Origin: Labrenzia sp. OB1
Lineage (GTDB): Bacteria > Pseudomonadota > Alphaproteobacteria > Rhizobiales > Stappiaceae
DNA: 64,000 nt
Assembly: GCF_001624695.1 (NCBI RefSeq)
Contig: NZ_JSEP01000009.1
Location: 124,001 to 188,000 of the forward strand
Direction: 5' to 3'
Positions 1 through 9,675 of the stretch are shown here, piece by piece; the stretch's first letter is position 1, and each line of letters opens with the position of its first letter. The position numbers and the translations under genes are program-made. The notes beneath the pieces were generated by a model. The model saw only the letters and a list, made by a program, of their open reading frames with translations, had not been told where the DNA came from and searched no databases.

Positions 1-635
1 TGACCGCGGGCGCCGGTGCCCGCCAGCCTGGCGATCCATTCGGCGATGTCCTCGATGGGATCAAGGAAGTCGGATATCAGGACCACATCCGCGAAGCGTT
101 TCACCGCGATGGTGTCCGGCAGTGCGACAGGTCTGGAAAGATGGGTCAGGGCATCGGCGAGCCTTTCGGCCGCGCGGCGGTCGGAAAACGGCCGTGTCAG
201 ACCCGGAAGACCGATGCGTTCACCGGTTTCCGCCAACATGTCGGCCAGCGCCAGAATGAGTACGATGGCCCGGTCGCGCTTGCTGACGCCCGCGAGACGG
301 GACTGGAAGACCATCGACGAGGACAGATCGGCCCAGAGCCAGACCGTATGGGCGGCTTCCCATTCCCGTTCGCGGACATAGAGGCTGTCGTCCCGGGCGG
401 AACGCCGCCAGTCGATGCGCTTGGCCGGTTCTCCCATGTTGAACGGGCGGAACTGCCAGAAGCTTTCACCGGGGCCGGCGCGGCGGCGGCCGTGCCATCC
501 GGAGATTATGGAGCTTGCGACATGGTTGGCATCGACCAGCAGATCCGGCAGCGCGTCCGCGACTGTGCGGGCTTCGCCGATCACATTCGGCCATGTGCCC
601 TGGTCAATGCCTGCCGTCGTGCTGCTGGGATCCAT
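1..635 (-). CDS. DUF58 domain-containing protein (3' part cut off by the window edge)
   Basis: The reading frame is open from an ATG at 633-635 (minus strand) to the window edge, so the C-terminus is missing. The visible 211 residues contain the DUF58 hallmark: a Gly-Pro-Gly-rich stretch followed by FRPFNMGEPAKRIDWRRSAR and a vWA-like core (WADLSSSMVF). It follows moxR by 32 bp on the same strand. MoxR ATPase plus DUF58/vWA proteins is a well-known pairing thought to act as a chaperone-like module on membrane or periplasmic targets. The precise role here is unknown. Confidence 0.88.
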   Translation of the reverse strand, partial: MDPSSTTAGIDQGTWPNVIGEARTVADALPDLLVDANHVASSIISGWHGRRRAGPGESFWQFRPFNMGEPAKRIDWRRSARDDSLYVREREWEAAHTVWLWADLSSSMVFQSRLAGVSKRDRAIVLILALADMLAETGERIGLPGLTRPFSDRRAAERLADALTHLSRPVALPDTIAVKRFADVVLISDFLDPIEDIAEWIARLAGTGARG

Positions 636-667
636 TCCGTCTGGCTCCTGGGAGAGTGGGTTCGGGG

Positions 668-1687
668 TCAGGCGATCTTTTCTTTGACCCGGCTGATAAC
701 ATCTCGGACCGTGTGCCCGTCCGCCCGCGCGGCGAAGGTCAGGGCCATGCGGTGCTGCAGGATCGGTTCGGCAAGTGCCAGAACGTCATCCACGGAAGGA
801 GCCAGGCGGCCATCCACCAGCGCCCGCGCCCGCACTGTCAGCATCAGGGCCTGACTGGCGCGTGGTCCGGGTCCCCAGGCGATCAGGTTGGTCACGTCCG
901 AGGCGGCTGCACCTTCTTCCGGGCGCGCTGAACGCACGAGCTTGAGGATCGCTTCAACGACTGATTCCCCAACCGGCATGCGGCGTACGAGCTGCTGGTA
1001 TTCGGACAGCTCCTCGGCTGTCATCGCCGTTCTGGCCTTGGCCTGGTCGGCGCCGGTGGTTTCCAGAAGGATGCGGCGTTCTGCGTCCAGATCGGGATAG
1101 TGAACGTCTATCTGCATCAGGAATCGGTCGAGCTGGGCTTCGGGCAGGGGGTAGGTGCCTTCCTGCTCCAGCGGGTTCTGGGTCGCGAGCACATGGAAAG
1201 GCCGTGGCAGGTCATGGGGATTTCCCGCCACCGTGACGTGATATTCCTGCATGGCTTGAAGCAATGCCGACTGGGTGCGCGGGCTGGCGCGGTTGATCTC
1301 ATCGGCCATCAGAAGCTGTGAGAATACGGGGCCGGGGATGAAACGGAACGAGCGGCCGCCATCCGAACTCTGCTCCATCACCTCCGCACCGAGAATGTCG
1401 GAGGGCATCAGATCCGGGGTGAACTGGATTCTGCGGGCGTCGAGCCCGAGCACGGTGCCGAGCGTTTCCACGAGCTTGGTCTTGGCGAGGCCGGGAACGC
1501 CCACCAGAAGCCCGTGGCCACCGGCGAGGATGGTGACGAGGGTCTGCTCGACCACGGTTTCCTGCCCGAAGATGATCCGTGCAATGTCTGCCCTGGCGTC
1601 CGTGATGCGATCGACCGCACGCTCGGCGTTCTCCGCGACAGCGGCGAGTTCCTGTTCGGTCGGGGTGTTGGGGGAAACAACGCTCAT
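668..1687 (-). CDS. MoxR-family AAA+ ATPase
   Basis: 339 residues. The Walker A is GVPGLAKT (about residues 63-70) and the Walker B is LLMADE (about 125-130), followed by INRASPRTQSALLQAMQE, the typical MoxR sensor region. These ATPases remodel or activate partner proteins, usually vWA/DUF58 proteins, and a DUF58 gene lies directly downstream, probably in one operon. The start is supported by AGGTGA a few bases upstream of the ATG. The length is normal for the family. The substrate cannot be told from sequence. Confidence 0.93.
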   Translation of the reverse strand: MSVVSPNTPTEQELAAVAENAERAVDRITDARADIARIIFGQETVVEQTLVTILAGGHGLLVGVPGLAKTKLVETLGTVLGLDARRIQFTPDLMPSDILGAEVMEQSSDGGRSFRFIPGPVFSQLLMADEINRASPRTQSALLQAMQEYHVTVAGNPHDLPRPFHVLATQNPLEQEGTYPLPEAQLDRFLMQIDVHYPDLDAERRILLETTGADQAKARTAMTAEELSEYQQLVRRMPVGESVVEAILKLVRSARPEEGAAASDVTNLIAWGPGPRASQALMLTVRARALVDGRLAPSVDDVLALAEPILQHRMALTFAARADGHTVRDVISRVKEKIA

Positions 1688-2029
1688 TAATCACCTTTCC
1701 CTTTTTTCATCTTCCGGCGGCCGTGCCGAATTGGAAAGCGCCCTGGTCAGGCAGCTGCGACTCGAACACTCTGACACCATATGAAAGGGTAGATAAGGCG
1801 CAAATGTGCGCCATACAGTGGAAAGATCGAAGAATCTTCCCATGCTTTGGGGAAAACTCCCGCTTTCGGTGGGGTGAAAGAGGGCAATGACAATTGCGAG
1901 AGGATCGGAACTGTTAAATTTCGCGGTGTCCTGCACCCCGACTTGCAAGGGTTTCCTGTTGAATAACGATACGGGCAGCGAAAAAGCCGCCAGTGAAAAC
2001 CCCACAACCTGCCGGAGAAGAAAAGATCC
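1688..2029. promoter_or_regulatory. Divergent intergenic region between moxR and the DUF1285 gene
   Basis: This stretch of about 340 bases separates two divergent operons, so it must hold both promoters. I see no convincing gene. A minus-strand frame runs through it into the DUF1285 gene but has no family resemblance and looks like a shadow. A GGAGAAG ribosome-binding site lies just before the ATG at 2030. I could not pick out a clear -35/-10 pair. Confidence 0.5.
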
Positions 2030-2638
2030 ATGACGGAGCGTTCCACCGATATCGGCAAAAGGATGCCGGAAGGCCTGAAAGCGCTGATGAGCCGCGCGGA
2101 TGGCGCGGACCGCGCGCCGCCTCCGGTAGAAAAATGGAACCCGCCTTTTTGCGGAGATCTCGACATTCGCATCGCCCGGGACGGAACCTGGCACTATCTC
2201 GGTTCGCCTATTGGACGCGAAAGGCTCGTCAGGCTGTTCGCATCTGTCTTGCGCAAGGATGAGGACGGCAGGCACTACCTGGTCACCCCGGTGGAGAAAA
2301 TCGGCATCACCGTGGAGGATGCGCCGCTGCTTGCCGTCGAAATGGCGGTGGAGGGCAAGGGGCAAGACCAGGCCGTGACGCTCCGGACGAATCTTGGGGA
2401 TCTCGTGACCGTTGGCCCCGATCATCCGGTGCGGTTTGAAAAAGAAACGGACAGCGGAGGTCTCAAGCCCTATGTTCTTGTCAGAGGCAGGCTCGAGGCG
2501 CTCTTTACGCGCGCCCTCATGTATGAGCTTGCGGACATGCTGGAAGAACGAGAAGAGGGAAATGGTGTGGCATTGGGGGTCTGGAGCGGAGGTGCGTTTT
2601 TCAGCCTGCCTCGCGATCTGCTCGACGCGCTGGAATGA
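2030..2638 (+). CDS. DUF1285 domain-containing protein
   Basis: 202 residues, soluble, no signal peptide or membrane segment. It shows the DUF1285 pattern: P-P-V-E-K-W-N-P near residues 31-38, CGDLDIRIARDGTWHYLGSPIGR around 40-62, then YLVTPVEKIGITVEDAPLL. The family is common in proteobacteria and has no established function. It is the first gene of a tight operon; its TGA overlaps the ATG of the Nudix gene by four bases. Confidence 0.9.
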   Translation: MTERSTDIGKRMPEGLKALMSRADGADRAPPPVEKWNPPFCGDLDIRIARDGTWHYLGSPIGRERLVRLFASVLRKDEDGRHYLVTPVEKIGITVEDAPLLAVEMAVEGKGQDQAVTLRTNLGDLVTVGPDHPVRFEKETDSGGLKPYVLVRGRLEALFTRALMYELADMLEEREEGNGVALGVWSGGAFFSLPRDLLDALE

Positions 2639-3327
2639 GTACCCGATCCCTGAAACGATACCAGACGGCTGACTTCATGACTGCTCCCCTTGTGAACACT
2701 TCAAGTACCGGATCCGACTGGGCGCAGTACCTGCGGGAACGTCTTGCGGATGCCTCCGGGCGAAACCGCGAACTGGAAACGGGCGACCACATTCTCAACC
2801 CGGATCTGGGGCCCTATGCAAGATGGGAGGGCCCACCCCGGGATGCCGCGGTTCTGATCGGACTGGTTGACGGCCGGGATGGGCCCAATGTGATCCTGAC
2901 CCAGCGCACCGGGCATCTGAATTCCCATGCGGGCCAGATCGCCTTGCCCGGAGGCAAGATCGATCCGCAGGACGAGGGGCCTGTCGCAGCGGCACTGCGG
3001 GAGGCGGAGGAGGAAATCGGTCTCCAGCCGAGGCGTGTCGAACTTCTCGGAAGTCTGGCACCCTATCTGACCGGCTCCGGCTATCGTGTCGTACCGGTCG
3101 TGGGAGCCGTTACGGAGGCAACCGCCTTGCGTCCCAATCCTGAGGAAGTCGATGACATTTTCGAAGTGCCGCTCGCTTTTCTCATGGATCCCGCCAACCA
3201 CCAGAAGCTGAGCCGGAACTGGGAGGGGCGTCGGCGTTACTTTTACGCGATGCCCTTCGGTGAACGGTATATCTGGGGTGTTACCGCCGGTATCATCCAC
3301 TCATTTTACGAAACGGTATGTCGCTGA
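2635..3327 (+). CDS. CoA pyrophosphatase, Nudix hydrolase (NudL-like)
   Basis: 230 residues. The Nudix box lies at about residues 106-130 (GGKIDPQDEGP then REAEEEIGL). It is preceded by ILTQRTGHLNSHAGQIALP, the extra signature of the CoA-diphosphatase subfamily. Such enzymes split CoA or oxidised CoA into 3',5'-ADP and phosphopantetheine. The start at 2635 overlaps the upstream stop (ATGA); an ATG at 2677 is an alternative that would drop 14 poorly conserved residues. The gene overlaps the next one by about 10 bases, so the cluster is probably translationally coupled. Confidence 0.9.
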   Translation: MSTRSLKRYQTADFMTAPLVNTSSTGSDWAQYLRERLADASGRNRELETGDHILNPDLGPYARWEGPPRDAAVLIGLVDGRDGPNVILTQRTGHLNSHAGQIALPGGKIDPQDEGPVAAALREAEEEIGLQPRRVELLGSLAPYLTGSGYRVVPVVGAVTEATALRPNPEEVDDIFEVPLAFLMDPANHQKLSRNWEGRRRYFYAMPFGERYIWGVTAGIIHSFYETVCR

Positions 3328-3587
3328 TGCTTCGAATTGTCCTTACGCACCTGTTTCTGTTTCTGTTGCCGTTCTTTTGCTACGCCCTGTGGCTGTGGCT
3401 CAGCAAGCGGAGCAGCCATCCGGATCGCTGGTCCAAGGGGCCTATCGCATGGCTGACGCTTGCCGGGCTCGTTCTGGTCATCTCGGGTCTTGCCGGAATG
3501 GCCTTGCTCGAGCGCAGTCCTCAAGGCTTGAACTTCATACCGTCCGGAATGCAGGACGGCGTTTTTGTTCCCGGACGGTTCGAATAA
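3318..3587 (+). CDS. DUF6111 family small membrane protein
   Basis: 89 residues with two predicted membrane helices: about residues 6-27, rich in Leu and Phe, and about 43-62 (WLTLAGLVLVISGLAGMALL). The short C-terminal tail ends in FVPGRFE. It matches the DUF6111 family, which in Rhizobiales sits between the Nudix hydrolase and cca genes as here. Its function is unknown. It overlaps the preceding gene and lies four bases ahead of cca. Confidence 0.82.
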   Translation: MSLMLRIVLTHLFLFLLPFFCYALWLWLSKRSSHPDRWSKGPIAWLTLAGLVLVISGLAGMALLERSPQGLNFIPSGMQDGVFVPGRFE

Positions 3588-3591
3588 CACC

Positions 3592-4836
3592 ATGTCATCG
3601 GCTGCGGACGAGATACTTGCCCGGGCGGACTGGCTGCAGAGCGCGGCTGTCCAGGCCGTGTTCGCCGCCATCGAACAGGATGGCGACGAGGCACGCGTCG
3701 TGGGCGGGGCCATCCGCAACACGCTTCTGGGGCATCCGGTGCCGGACGTCGATATCGCGACGACTGCTTTGCCGCAGAACGTGATGGAGCGCGCGCGCGT
3801 GGCGGGCTTGAAAGCCATCGGAACCGGCCTTGACCACGGAACGGTAACTGTCGTGAGCCGCGGTCTTCCGTATGAGGTCACCACCTTGCGCGAAGACGTC
3901 GAGACCTTCGGCCGGCAGGCGCGGGTTGTCTTCGGCACGAACTGGGTGAGGGACGCCGAACGCCGGGACTTCACCATGAACGCGCTTTATGCCGACAGGA
4001 GGGGCCGTCTGTATGACCCTCTTGACGGCCTGGAGGATTGTCTCGCCGGGCAAGTCCGCTTCATCGGAGATCCAGATGCGCGCATCCGGGAGGACTATCT
4101 CCGCATCCTGAGGTTCTTCCGGATCTTCGCCGCCTACGGAGAGGGCGACATGGACGCGGACGGATTGGGGGCCTGCCTGCGGCAGAGAGAAGGCCTGCGG
4201 CAATTGTCCGGCGAACGGATCGGCCACGAGATGCGCCGCCTTTTGCGTGCGCGGCGGGCCGCCCCGGCCCTGCGCCTCATGAACGATTGCGGGCTCTGGG
4301 AGATCGCGACGGGCGGACTTGCGCGCACAGAAGATTTCAACGCCTTGCGGGGGCTGGAGGATCTGGCCCCGGAAACCAGGGATCCTGAACTCGCACTGGT
4401 CGTTCTTGCCGGTTTCGTCCGCGAGGATATTGAACGGGTCTGCGACCGGCTCCGCCTTTCCAATGCGGAACGCAAAAGGATGAAAGCTGCCTGGGCGGTC
4501 ATGAAACGGTTGAAGGACCCGGTGAATCTGCCATCGGCGGCTTCGCTTCTTTACGAGTTCGGCCGCCTGGGGGCTGTCGACGGGTTGCTCGCGGTCTGGG
4601 CGGATCTGCGTGCCCGGAAAACCGCTGACGATCACAGGTTTGCAGAGCTGCTTTCAGGTTTGCGGACAGAGCCGGTGCCGGAGTTCCCGCTGAAGGGGGC
4701 TGATCTGATCGCGGCAGGACATCCGCCTGGTTCGGGACTAGGTAATTTTCTCAAGTGTCTGGAAGAGGAGTGGCGTGAAAGTGGATTCGGGCTCAGCAAA
4801 AGGGAACTTATGAGGCGCATTACGGAATGCCTTTAA
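3592..4836 (+). CDS. cca: CCA tRNA nucleotidyltransferase / poly(A) polymerase family
   Basis: 414 residues from the ATG at 3592. The polymerase-beta head carries VVGGAIRN (about 36-43) and the catalytic DVD (Asp52 and Asp54), followed by the RRDFTMNAL motif and the neck helix LRILRFFRIFAAYG. It adds or repairs the 3' CCA end of tRNAs. There is no C-terminal HD domain, as usual for alphaproteobacterial members. An in-frame TTG at 3565 would add nine residues but overlaps the upstream gene. It is the last gene of the DUF1285-Nudix-DUF6111-cca operon. Confidence 0.92.
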   Translation: MSSAADEILARADWLQSAAVQAVFAAIEQDGDEARVVGGAIRNTLLGHPVPDVDIATTALPQNVMERARVAGLKAIGTGLDHGTVTVVSRGLPYEVTTLREDVETFGRQARVVFGTNWVRDAERRDFTMNALYADRRGRLYDPLDGLEDCLAGQVRFIGDPDARIREDYLRILRFFRIFAAYGEGDMDADGLGACLRQREGLRQLSGERIGHEMRRLLRARRAAPALRLMNDCGLWEIATGGLARTEDFNALRGLEDLAPETRDPELALVVLAGFVREDIERVCDRLRLSNAERKRMKAAWAVMKRLKDPVNLPSAASLLYEFGRLGAVDGLLAVWADLRARKTADDHRFAELLSGLRTEPVPEFPLKGADLIAAGHPPGSGLGNFLKCLEEEWRESGFGLSKRELMRRITECL

Positions 4837-4915
4837 GCGTATTTTAAAGAAAATTGCGCGATCTCTTCCAGAGTTTGTTCATGATTAAACGTGTAGACTT
4901 GATTTGAACATTTAG

Positions 4916-6052
4916 ATGGGTGCGATTGGGGGGCAGAGAGTGGAAATTGTTCTGATTTCAGACGGACCTCTTCCAGTCGATTCACCCGCGCGCAAGCTGC
5001 CGTTTTTCTTTGCCGCGCGACTGGTCGATATGATCACTCTGTCGCCGCAAACGGTTGCCGACGCAAAAATTGCTGTCGTGGAGTTACAGAACGCAACCGA
5101 GCCGGGATTAAAGGTTCTCAAGGCAATCTGGGAAGACCTCGCCTCCGTTCCGGTCATTTGCCTGGTTGACAGGAAGTCCCGCCGGGAAAGCATTCAGGCA
5201 GCGGCGCTCGGAAATGCGCACTTGTGCGATCGCGATATGCCACTGGTCCTGCTGCTGAAACGGATCAACAGTCTCGTCAACGAAGACCTGTGTGCTGCCC
5301 TGCCTGAGAATGCGCCCGCGCAAACCGTTGAAGCCTACCGGAAAAGCAACGCGTTTCTGCAAAGTCTCTGCCTTTCGACTGTGGAAGATTCACCTATCCA
5401 GATCAAACTTCTGAACGACAGCGCCGAAGAATTGCTGACGGCTCTCTCGCTCAACGGCCTTTCCACCTGGCTGGAGGCCGTGCACACCCATCACAGCGGG
5501 ACTTACAGCCATTCCCTGATGGTGGCGGGTGTTGCGGGCATGTTCGCACTGCACCTGGGCTGGACGGAAGAAGAGTGCAAGGAAGTGATCGCCGGGGGCC
5601 TGGTGCATGATATCGGCAAGATGCGCATTCCGCTCTCCATCCTCGACAAGCCGGATGCGCTGACCGGGGAAGAGCGCAAGCTCATATACAAACACCCGGT
5701 ATTCGGCCGCGACATTCTCAAGCCACGTATGGAAGTTTCGGTCGGGATCAAGAAAATCGCGATCCAGCATCATGAATACATGGATGGTTCCGGCTACCCG
5801 CTGGGACTTGATGGCAGCCGGATTTCCCCGCCGGTTCGTCTGATGACGATCAGCGATATCTTCTCCGCGCTGACCGAGATACGGGCCTACAAGGATGGCG
5901 CTCCGGCCCGGGTCGCCATCGATATCATGAGGAAGATGGGTCCGAAACTGGACCAGGAGATGCTCTCCAGTTTTCAGGATATGGTTCTGAAGCGGGATCT
6001 CGGCGACGTGAAGCGGCAATCGATACACGCCAGTGGCGGTGCCGCCGCCTGA
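4916..6052 (+). CDS. HD-GYP domain protein with a receiver-like N-terminus (probable c-di-GMP phosphodiesterase)
   Basis: 378 residues. The C-terminal half is a canonical HD-GYP domain: YSHSLMVAG (about 197), HDIGK (231-235), HPVFGRDIL, HHEYMDGSGYP (285-295). These metal and substrate ligands suggest an active cyclic-di-GMP hydrolase. The first ~120 residues look like a receiver fold (EIVLISD, then IAVVELQN, then VPVICLVDR), but the acidic pocket and phosphoacceptor Asp are absent, so control by phosphorylation is unlikely. A GTG at 4940 behind GGGGGGCAG is a plausible alternative start and gives MEIVLISD. The gene stands alone, ahead of convergent hemF. Confidence 0.88.
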   Translation: MGAIGGQRVEIVLISDGPLPVDSPARKLPFFFAARLVDMITLSPQTVADAKIAVVELQNATEPGLKVLKAIWEDLASVPVICLVDRKSRRESIQAAALGNAHLCDRDMPLVLLLKRINSLVNEDLCAALPENAPAQTVEAYRKSNAFLQSLCLSTVEDSPIQIKLLNDSAEELLTALSLNGLSTWLEAVHTHHSGTYSHSLMVAGVAGMFALHLGWTEEECKEVIAGGLVHDIGKMRIPLSILDKPDALTGEERKLIYKHPVFGRDILKPRMEVSVGIKKIAIQHHEYMDGSGYPLGLDGSRISPPVRLMTISDIFSALTEIRAYKDGAPARVAIDIMRKMGPKLDQEMLSSFQDMVLKRDLGDVKRQSIHASGGAAA

Positions 6053-6079
6053 CAGCGGTCTTGTTTGTTGAAGTTGGTA

Positions 6080-7006
6080 TTACGGCCATTTCACCAGCGG
6101 CGGCATTGAGGACAGGATGGACGCGACGTTTCCGCCCGTTTTCAGGCCGAAAATCGTCCCCCTGTCGTAAAGCAGATTGTATTCCACGTATCTGCCGCGC
6201 CGGATGAGCTGTTCCTCGCGCTCCGCGTCCGTCCAGGTCTTCTCGAAGTTCCGCCGCACCAGTTCCGGATAGACATTCAGGAACGCCAGCCCGACGTCTT
6301 TGGTGAAGGCGAAATCGTCGTCCCAGCCGCCACTGTTGAGGTAGTCGTAGAAAATGCCGCCGATACCACGCGGCTCGTTGCGGTGTTTCAGGTAAAAATA
6401 GTCGTCGCACCAGGCCTTGTAGGCTGGGTAGTCCGCAACCTCATGGGCGTCGCAGGCGGCCTGCATTGCCGCGTGGAAGGTTGTCGTGTCCGGGTCGTCC
6501 TGAGTGCGCCGGGCATCCAGAACCGGTGTCAGGTCCGCGCCGCCGCCGAACCACTGGCGGGTGGTCACGACTATTCTGGTGTTCATGTGGACCGCGGGAA
6601 CATGCGGGTTGCGCGGATGGGCAATCAGGCTGATGCCGGAAGCCCAGAAGCGCGGGTCTTCCTTGGCGCCGGGAATCTGGCCGCGGAACTCCGGCGAAAA
6701 TTCACCGTGAACTGTCGAGATATGCACGCCTGCCTTCTCGAACACGCGGCCATGCAGCATGGACATCACGCCTCCGCCGCCCTTGGCGCCCGAGCTGTCG
6801 GTCCGCTCCCAGGGAGTGCGCTCGAACCGGCCCGCGGGCTGATCGGCGCAAGGGCCGGTGAGGGAGCCAATATGGTCCTCCAGATCCTCGAAGGCCTTGC
6901 AGATCCGGTCTCGCAATTGCTGGAACCAGTCCGGGGCAGTGATCTTCTTTTCTTCGATACCGTCCGGGACCGGACCGCCACGAGTTTCAGGAGAGGCAGC
7001 ATTCAT
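6080..7006 (-). CDS. hemF: Oxygen-dependent coproporphyrinogen III oxidase
   Basis: 308 residues, normal length. It carries the family signatures [18 protein letters not shown] and the YNLLYDRGT / GLKTGGN C-terminal motif. The enzyme uses O2 to convert coproporphyrinogen III to protoporphyrinogen IX in heme synthesis. It is cytosolic and usually dimeric. It sits 45 bp downstream of trmL on the same strand, and the bc1 genes lie about 8 kb away. A heme enzyme near heme-requiring respiratory genes fits, though a shared promoter is not implied. Confidence 0.96.
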   Translation of the reverse strand: MNAASPETRGGPVPDGIEEKKITAPDWFQQLRDRICKAFEDLEDHIGSLTGPCADQPAGRFERTPWERTDSSGAKGGGGVMSMLHGRVFEKAGVHISTVHGEFSPEFRGQIPGAKEDPRFWASGISLIAHPRNPHVPAVHMNTRIVVTTRQWFGGGADLTPVLDARRTQDDPDTTTFHAAMQAACDAHEVADYPAYKAWCDDYFYLKHRNEPRGIGGIFYDYLNSGGWDDDFAFTKDVGLAFLNVYPELVRRNFEKTWTDAEREEQLIRRGRYVEYNLLYDRGTIFGLKTGGNVASILSSMPPLVKWP

Positions 7007-7051
7007 GTGATCGGCCTTGAAGGTTCTGGTCTGTCATGGACGGAAACTGGA

Positions 7052-7543
7052 TTATTCCGGCGTTTTAGGAAATGAGTCCGTTTGCCGCAAGGCCTCGCCC
7101 AGCACCATCCCGGCGGAAACCGCCACATTGATGGAGCGCATGCCCTCGGCCATGGGAATTCTGAGCCGGGCGTCGGCGACCTGATGCACCTCCTGCGGAG
7201 CGCCGCTGCTTTCACGGCCCATCAGCAAAATATCTTCATGGCTGAAGGAAAAGCCCGTATAATCGGTATCCGAGCCTGTGGTCAGCAGAATGAGGCGCCG
7301 GTCCCTGTCCCTGCGCCAGGTGTCGAAATCCTCAAAACAGGTATGGCGCCGCATTGACGCCCTTTCCAGATAATCCATGCCTGCGCGTTTGAGCGCGCTG
7401 TCGGAGATCGGAAAGCCAGCAGGTTCGATCAGATGCACGGTGACCCCCATGCAAGCGGCAAGACGCAGGATCGTGCCGGTGTTTTGCGGGATATCCGGCT
7501 GAAAGAGGGCTATGTCGGGCATGGGATCCTGGGCAACTGACAA
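7052..7543 (-). CDS. trmL: tRNA (cytidine(34)-2'-O)-methyltransferase, TrmL type (SPOUT)
   Basis: 163 residues, the usual short length of TrmL. SPOUT motifs are visible: LFQPDIPQNTG at about 13-23, LLMGRESSGAP at about 106-116, and IPMAEGMRSINVAVSAGMVLGEALRQ at the C-terminus, which forms the trefoil knot and binds S-adenosylmethionine. It 2'-O-methylates the wobble base of tRNA-Leu isoacceptors. An internal Met at residue 8 is a possible alternative start. It is probably co-transcribed with hemF. Confidence 0.92.
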   Translation of the reverse strand: MSVAQDPMPDIALFQPDIPQNTGTILRLAACMGVTVHLIEPAGFPISDSALKRAGMDYLERASMRRHTCFEDFDTWRRDRDRRLILLTTGSDTDYTGFSFSHEDILLMGRESSGAPQEVHQVADARLRIPMAEGMRSINVAVSAGMVLGEALRQTDSFPKTPE

Positions 7544-7677
7544 CAGGCTGCGGGCATAGCAGCGGCGGACGTCCTTGTCATCGGTACGGCCCCGGTCGTT
7601 ACATTATTTCCCATGTCGTTTCATTCCCATTTATGAAACCACACCCTAGCATGTGAGCAAGATTCGCTCCTGCCTCC

Positions 7678-9543
7678 ATGGAGACGCCTGTGTCCCCGAT
7701 TTTTCGTGTCTTTGAAACCTGGATCGATCCGTTCCGGGCCCCGCCCAGCAAGGATATGCCGCGAAGCGGCATCGCCTTTCTAATGTATTTCATCAGCCAG
7801 GTCCGCTGGCCCTTTGCCGCGATGCTGGTGCTTGGTGGCGCCGTGGCCTTTATCGAGGTCGGGATTTTCAACTTCCTTGGCGATATCGTCGATCTGCTGG
7901 ACAGCGGAAACAAGGCGACTTTTTTCACCGACAACGCCTGGACGCTTCTGGGGATGGTTCTTGTCGTGCTCGTGCTGCGGACGGTCACGCTGACACTCAT
8001 GGCGCTTGTTGAAGAACAGACCATCATTCCGGGATTTTTCAACATGGTGCGCTGGCAATGCCATGGGCGGGTCATGAAACAGGGCCTCGGCTTTTTTCAG
8101 GACGATCTGGCCGGGCGGCTGTCGCAAAAGGTCATGCAATCGGGCTATTCCGCCGGAGACTTCATGGTCAACCTGCTGCAGGTCGTCTGGTTTATCCTGG
8201 TTTACGCCATCACCACACTGATCCTGGTCACGGAGCTGGATATGCGGCTCGGTGCGATTGTCGGGCTCTGGCTGATCTGTTTCGTTGTGATCGCATGGGC
8301 CTTCGTGCCACGCGTCCGCAATGCGTCCAGGGCCGCCGCCAATTCCTATTCCGGTGTGATGGGCCGTCTCGTAGATACCTATACCAATATCCAGTCCGTG
8401 AAGTTGTTCGGCTCCACAGTGGAGGAGAGCCAGGGTGCCAAATCCGCGGTAGAGGCCTTTATCGGCAAACTGCAGGCATTCACCCGGCTCCTGACCACGG
8501 TCCGTATGACCATGGTCATTCTCAACGGGGTGATGATCGTCGCGATCACCGGCATGGCGCTCAAGGCCTGGCAGGATGGAGCCGTCAGCACCGGCCATGT
8601 CGCCTTTGCGCTCAGTCTGGTCCTGCGGCTGAACATCCTGCTCAACCGGCTGTTCAATCAGCTCAACGGCCTGTTCCGCCACTTCGGATCGCTTCAGGAC
8701 AGCATGGAAACCATCGTCAAGCCGATAACGCTTTCCGACGTGCCGAATGCCCGGAACCTAAATGTACAGGCAGGCGCGGTGACATTTGAGAACATCCGTT
8801 TTCACTACGGCAAGAAGAACGGCGTGATCGATGATCTGAGCCTGAAGATCAATCCGGGCGAGCGGTTAGGTGTTGTCGGGCCGTCGGGCGCGGGCAAAAC
8901 CACCCTGGCAAGTCTTCTGCTGCGGTTCTTTGATGTGGAATCCGGGCGGATCCTCGTGGATGGCCAGGACATCAGGGACGTGTCGCAAGATACCCTGCGC
9001 CGAGCCATCGGCATGGTGACGCAAGACACGTCCCTGCTGCACCGCTCGATCCGGGAAAACATACTTTACGGGCGGACATCGGCAAGCGAAGAGGAACTGA
9101 TCGAGGCCGCCCGCAAGGCGCATGCCCTCGATTTCATCCGGGGCCTCGAGGACAAGCGGGGCCGGAAAGGGTTTGACGCATTCGCGGGTGAACGCGGTGT
9201 CAAGTTGTCGGGCGGCCAGCGTCAGCGTATCGCCATTGCACGGGTGCTCCTGAAGGATGCCCCGATCCTCGTGCTCGACGAGGCGACCTCGGCTCTGGAT
9301 TCGGAAGTCGAAGCGGCTATCCAGGAAAACCTGCAGGGATTGATGGCCGGAAAGACAGTGATCGCCATTGCCCACCGCCTGTCGACGATTGCCGCCATGG
9401 ACCGCCTGATCGTCATGGACAAGGGGCGGATCGTGCAGGGGGGGAGCCATGAAGCCCTTCTGGCCAATGAAACGGGTCTCTACGCGCAACTCTGGCAGCG
9501 TCAGTCCGGTGGGTTCCTGAAAACGGAAACCGAGCCGGCCTGA
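7678..9543 (+). CDS. ABC exporter, fused membrane domain and ATPase (first of two paralogs)
   Basis: 621 residues: a six-helix type I exporter domain (about 35-320) followed by an ATPase. Walker A is GPSGAGKT (401-408), the signature LSGGQ (510-514), Walker B ILVLDEA with Asp534-Glu535, and the switch His is in AIAHRLS. It probably works as a homodimer or as a heterodimer with its paralog at 12975-14813, with which it shares an N-terminal DPF motif and overall plan. The substrate is unknown. The start ATG at 7678 is chosen because the DPF leader is shared with the paralog; a GTG at 7690 is possible. Confidence 0.9.
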   Translation: METPVSPIFRVFETWIDPFRAPPSKDMPRSGIAFLMYFISQVRWPFAAMLVLGGAVAFIEVGIFNFLGDIVDLLDSGNKATFFTDNAWTLLGMVLVVLVLRTVTLTLMALVEEQTIIPGFFNMVRWQCHGRVMKQGLGFFQDDLAGRLSQKVMQSGYSAGDFMVNLLQVVWFILVYAITTLILVTELDMRLGAIVGLWLICFVVIAWAFVPRVRNASRAAANSYSGVMGRLVDTYTNIQSVKLFGSTVEESQGAKSAVEAFIGKLQAFTRLLTTVRMTMVILNGVMIVAITGMALKAWQDGAVSTGHVAFALSLVLRLNILLNRLFNQLNGLFRHFGSLQDSMETIVKPITLSDVPNARNLNVQAGAVTFENIRFHYGKKNGVIDDLSLKINPGERLGVVGPSGAGKTTLASLLLRFFDVESGRILVDGQDIRDVSQDTLRRAIGMVTQDTSLLHRSIRENILYGRTSASEEELIEAARKAHALDFIRGLEDKRGRKGFDAFAGERGVKLSGGQRQRIAIARVLLKDAPILVLDEATSALDSEVEAAIQENLQGLMAGKTVIAIAHRLSTIAAMDRLIVMDKGRIVQGGSHEALLANETGLYAQLWQRQSGGFLKTETEPA

Positions 9544-9675
9544 GGGCATGGTTGAAGCGAAGGGAAGGGGCTCACATCCGGGCGGTAACCGTATGACACC
9601 GCGCTTCGGGCAGATAACCGCTGATCCGCCACGGCTTCCAGTCCGTAGACCTCCCGCAATCCAAAAGAGGTTTCC

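Noticed and set aside
1691..2425. Minus-strand open frame spanning the moxR to DUF1285 gap
   Set aside because: It overlaps most of the DUF1285 gene, lacks a family, and its start is deep in that gene.
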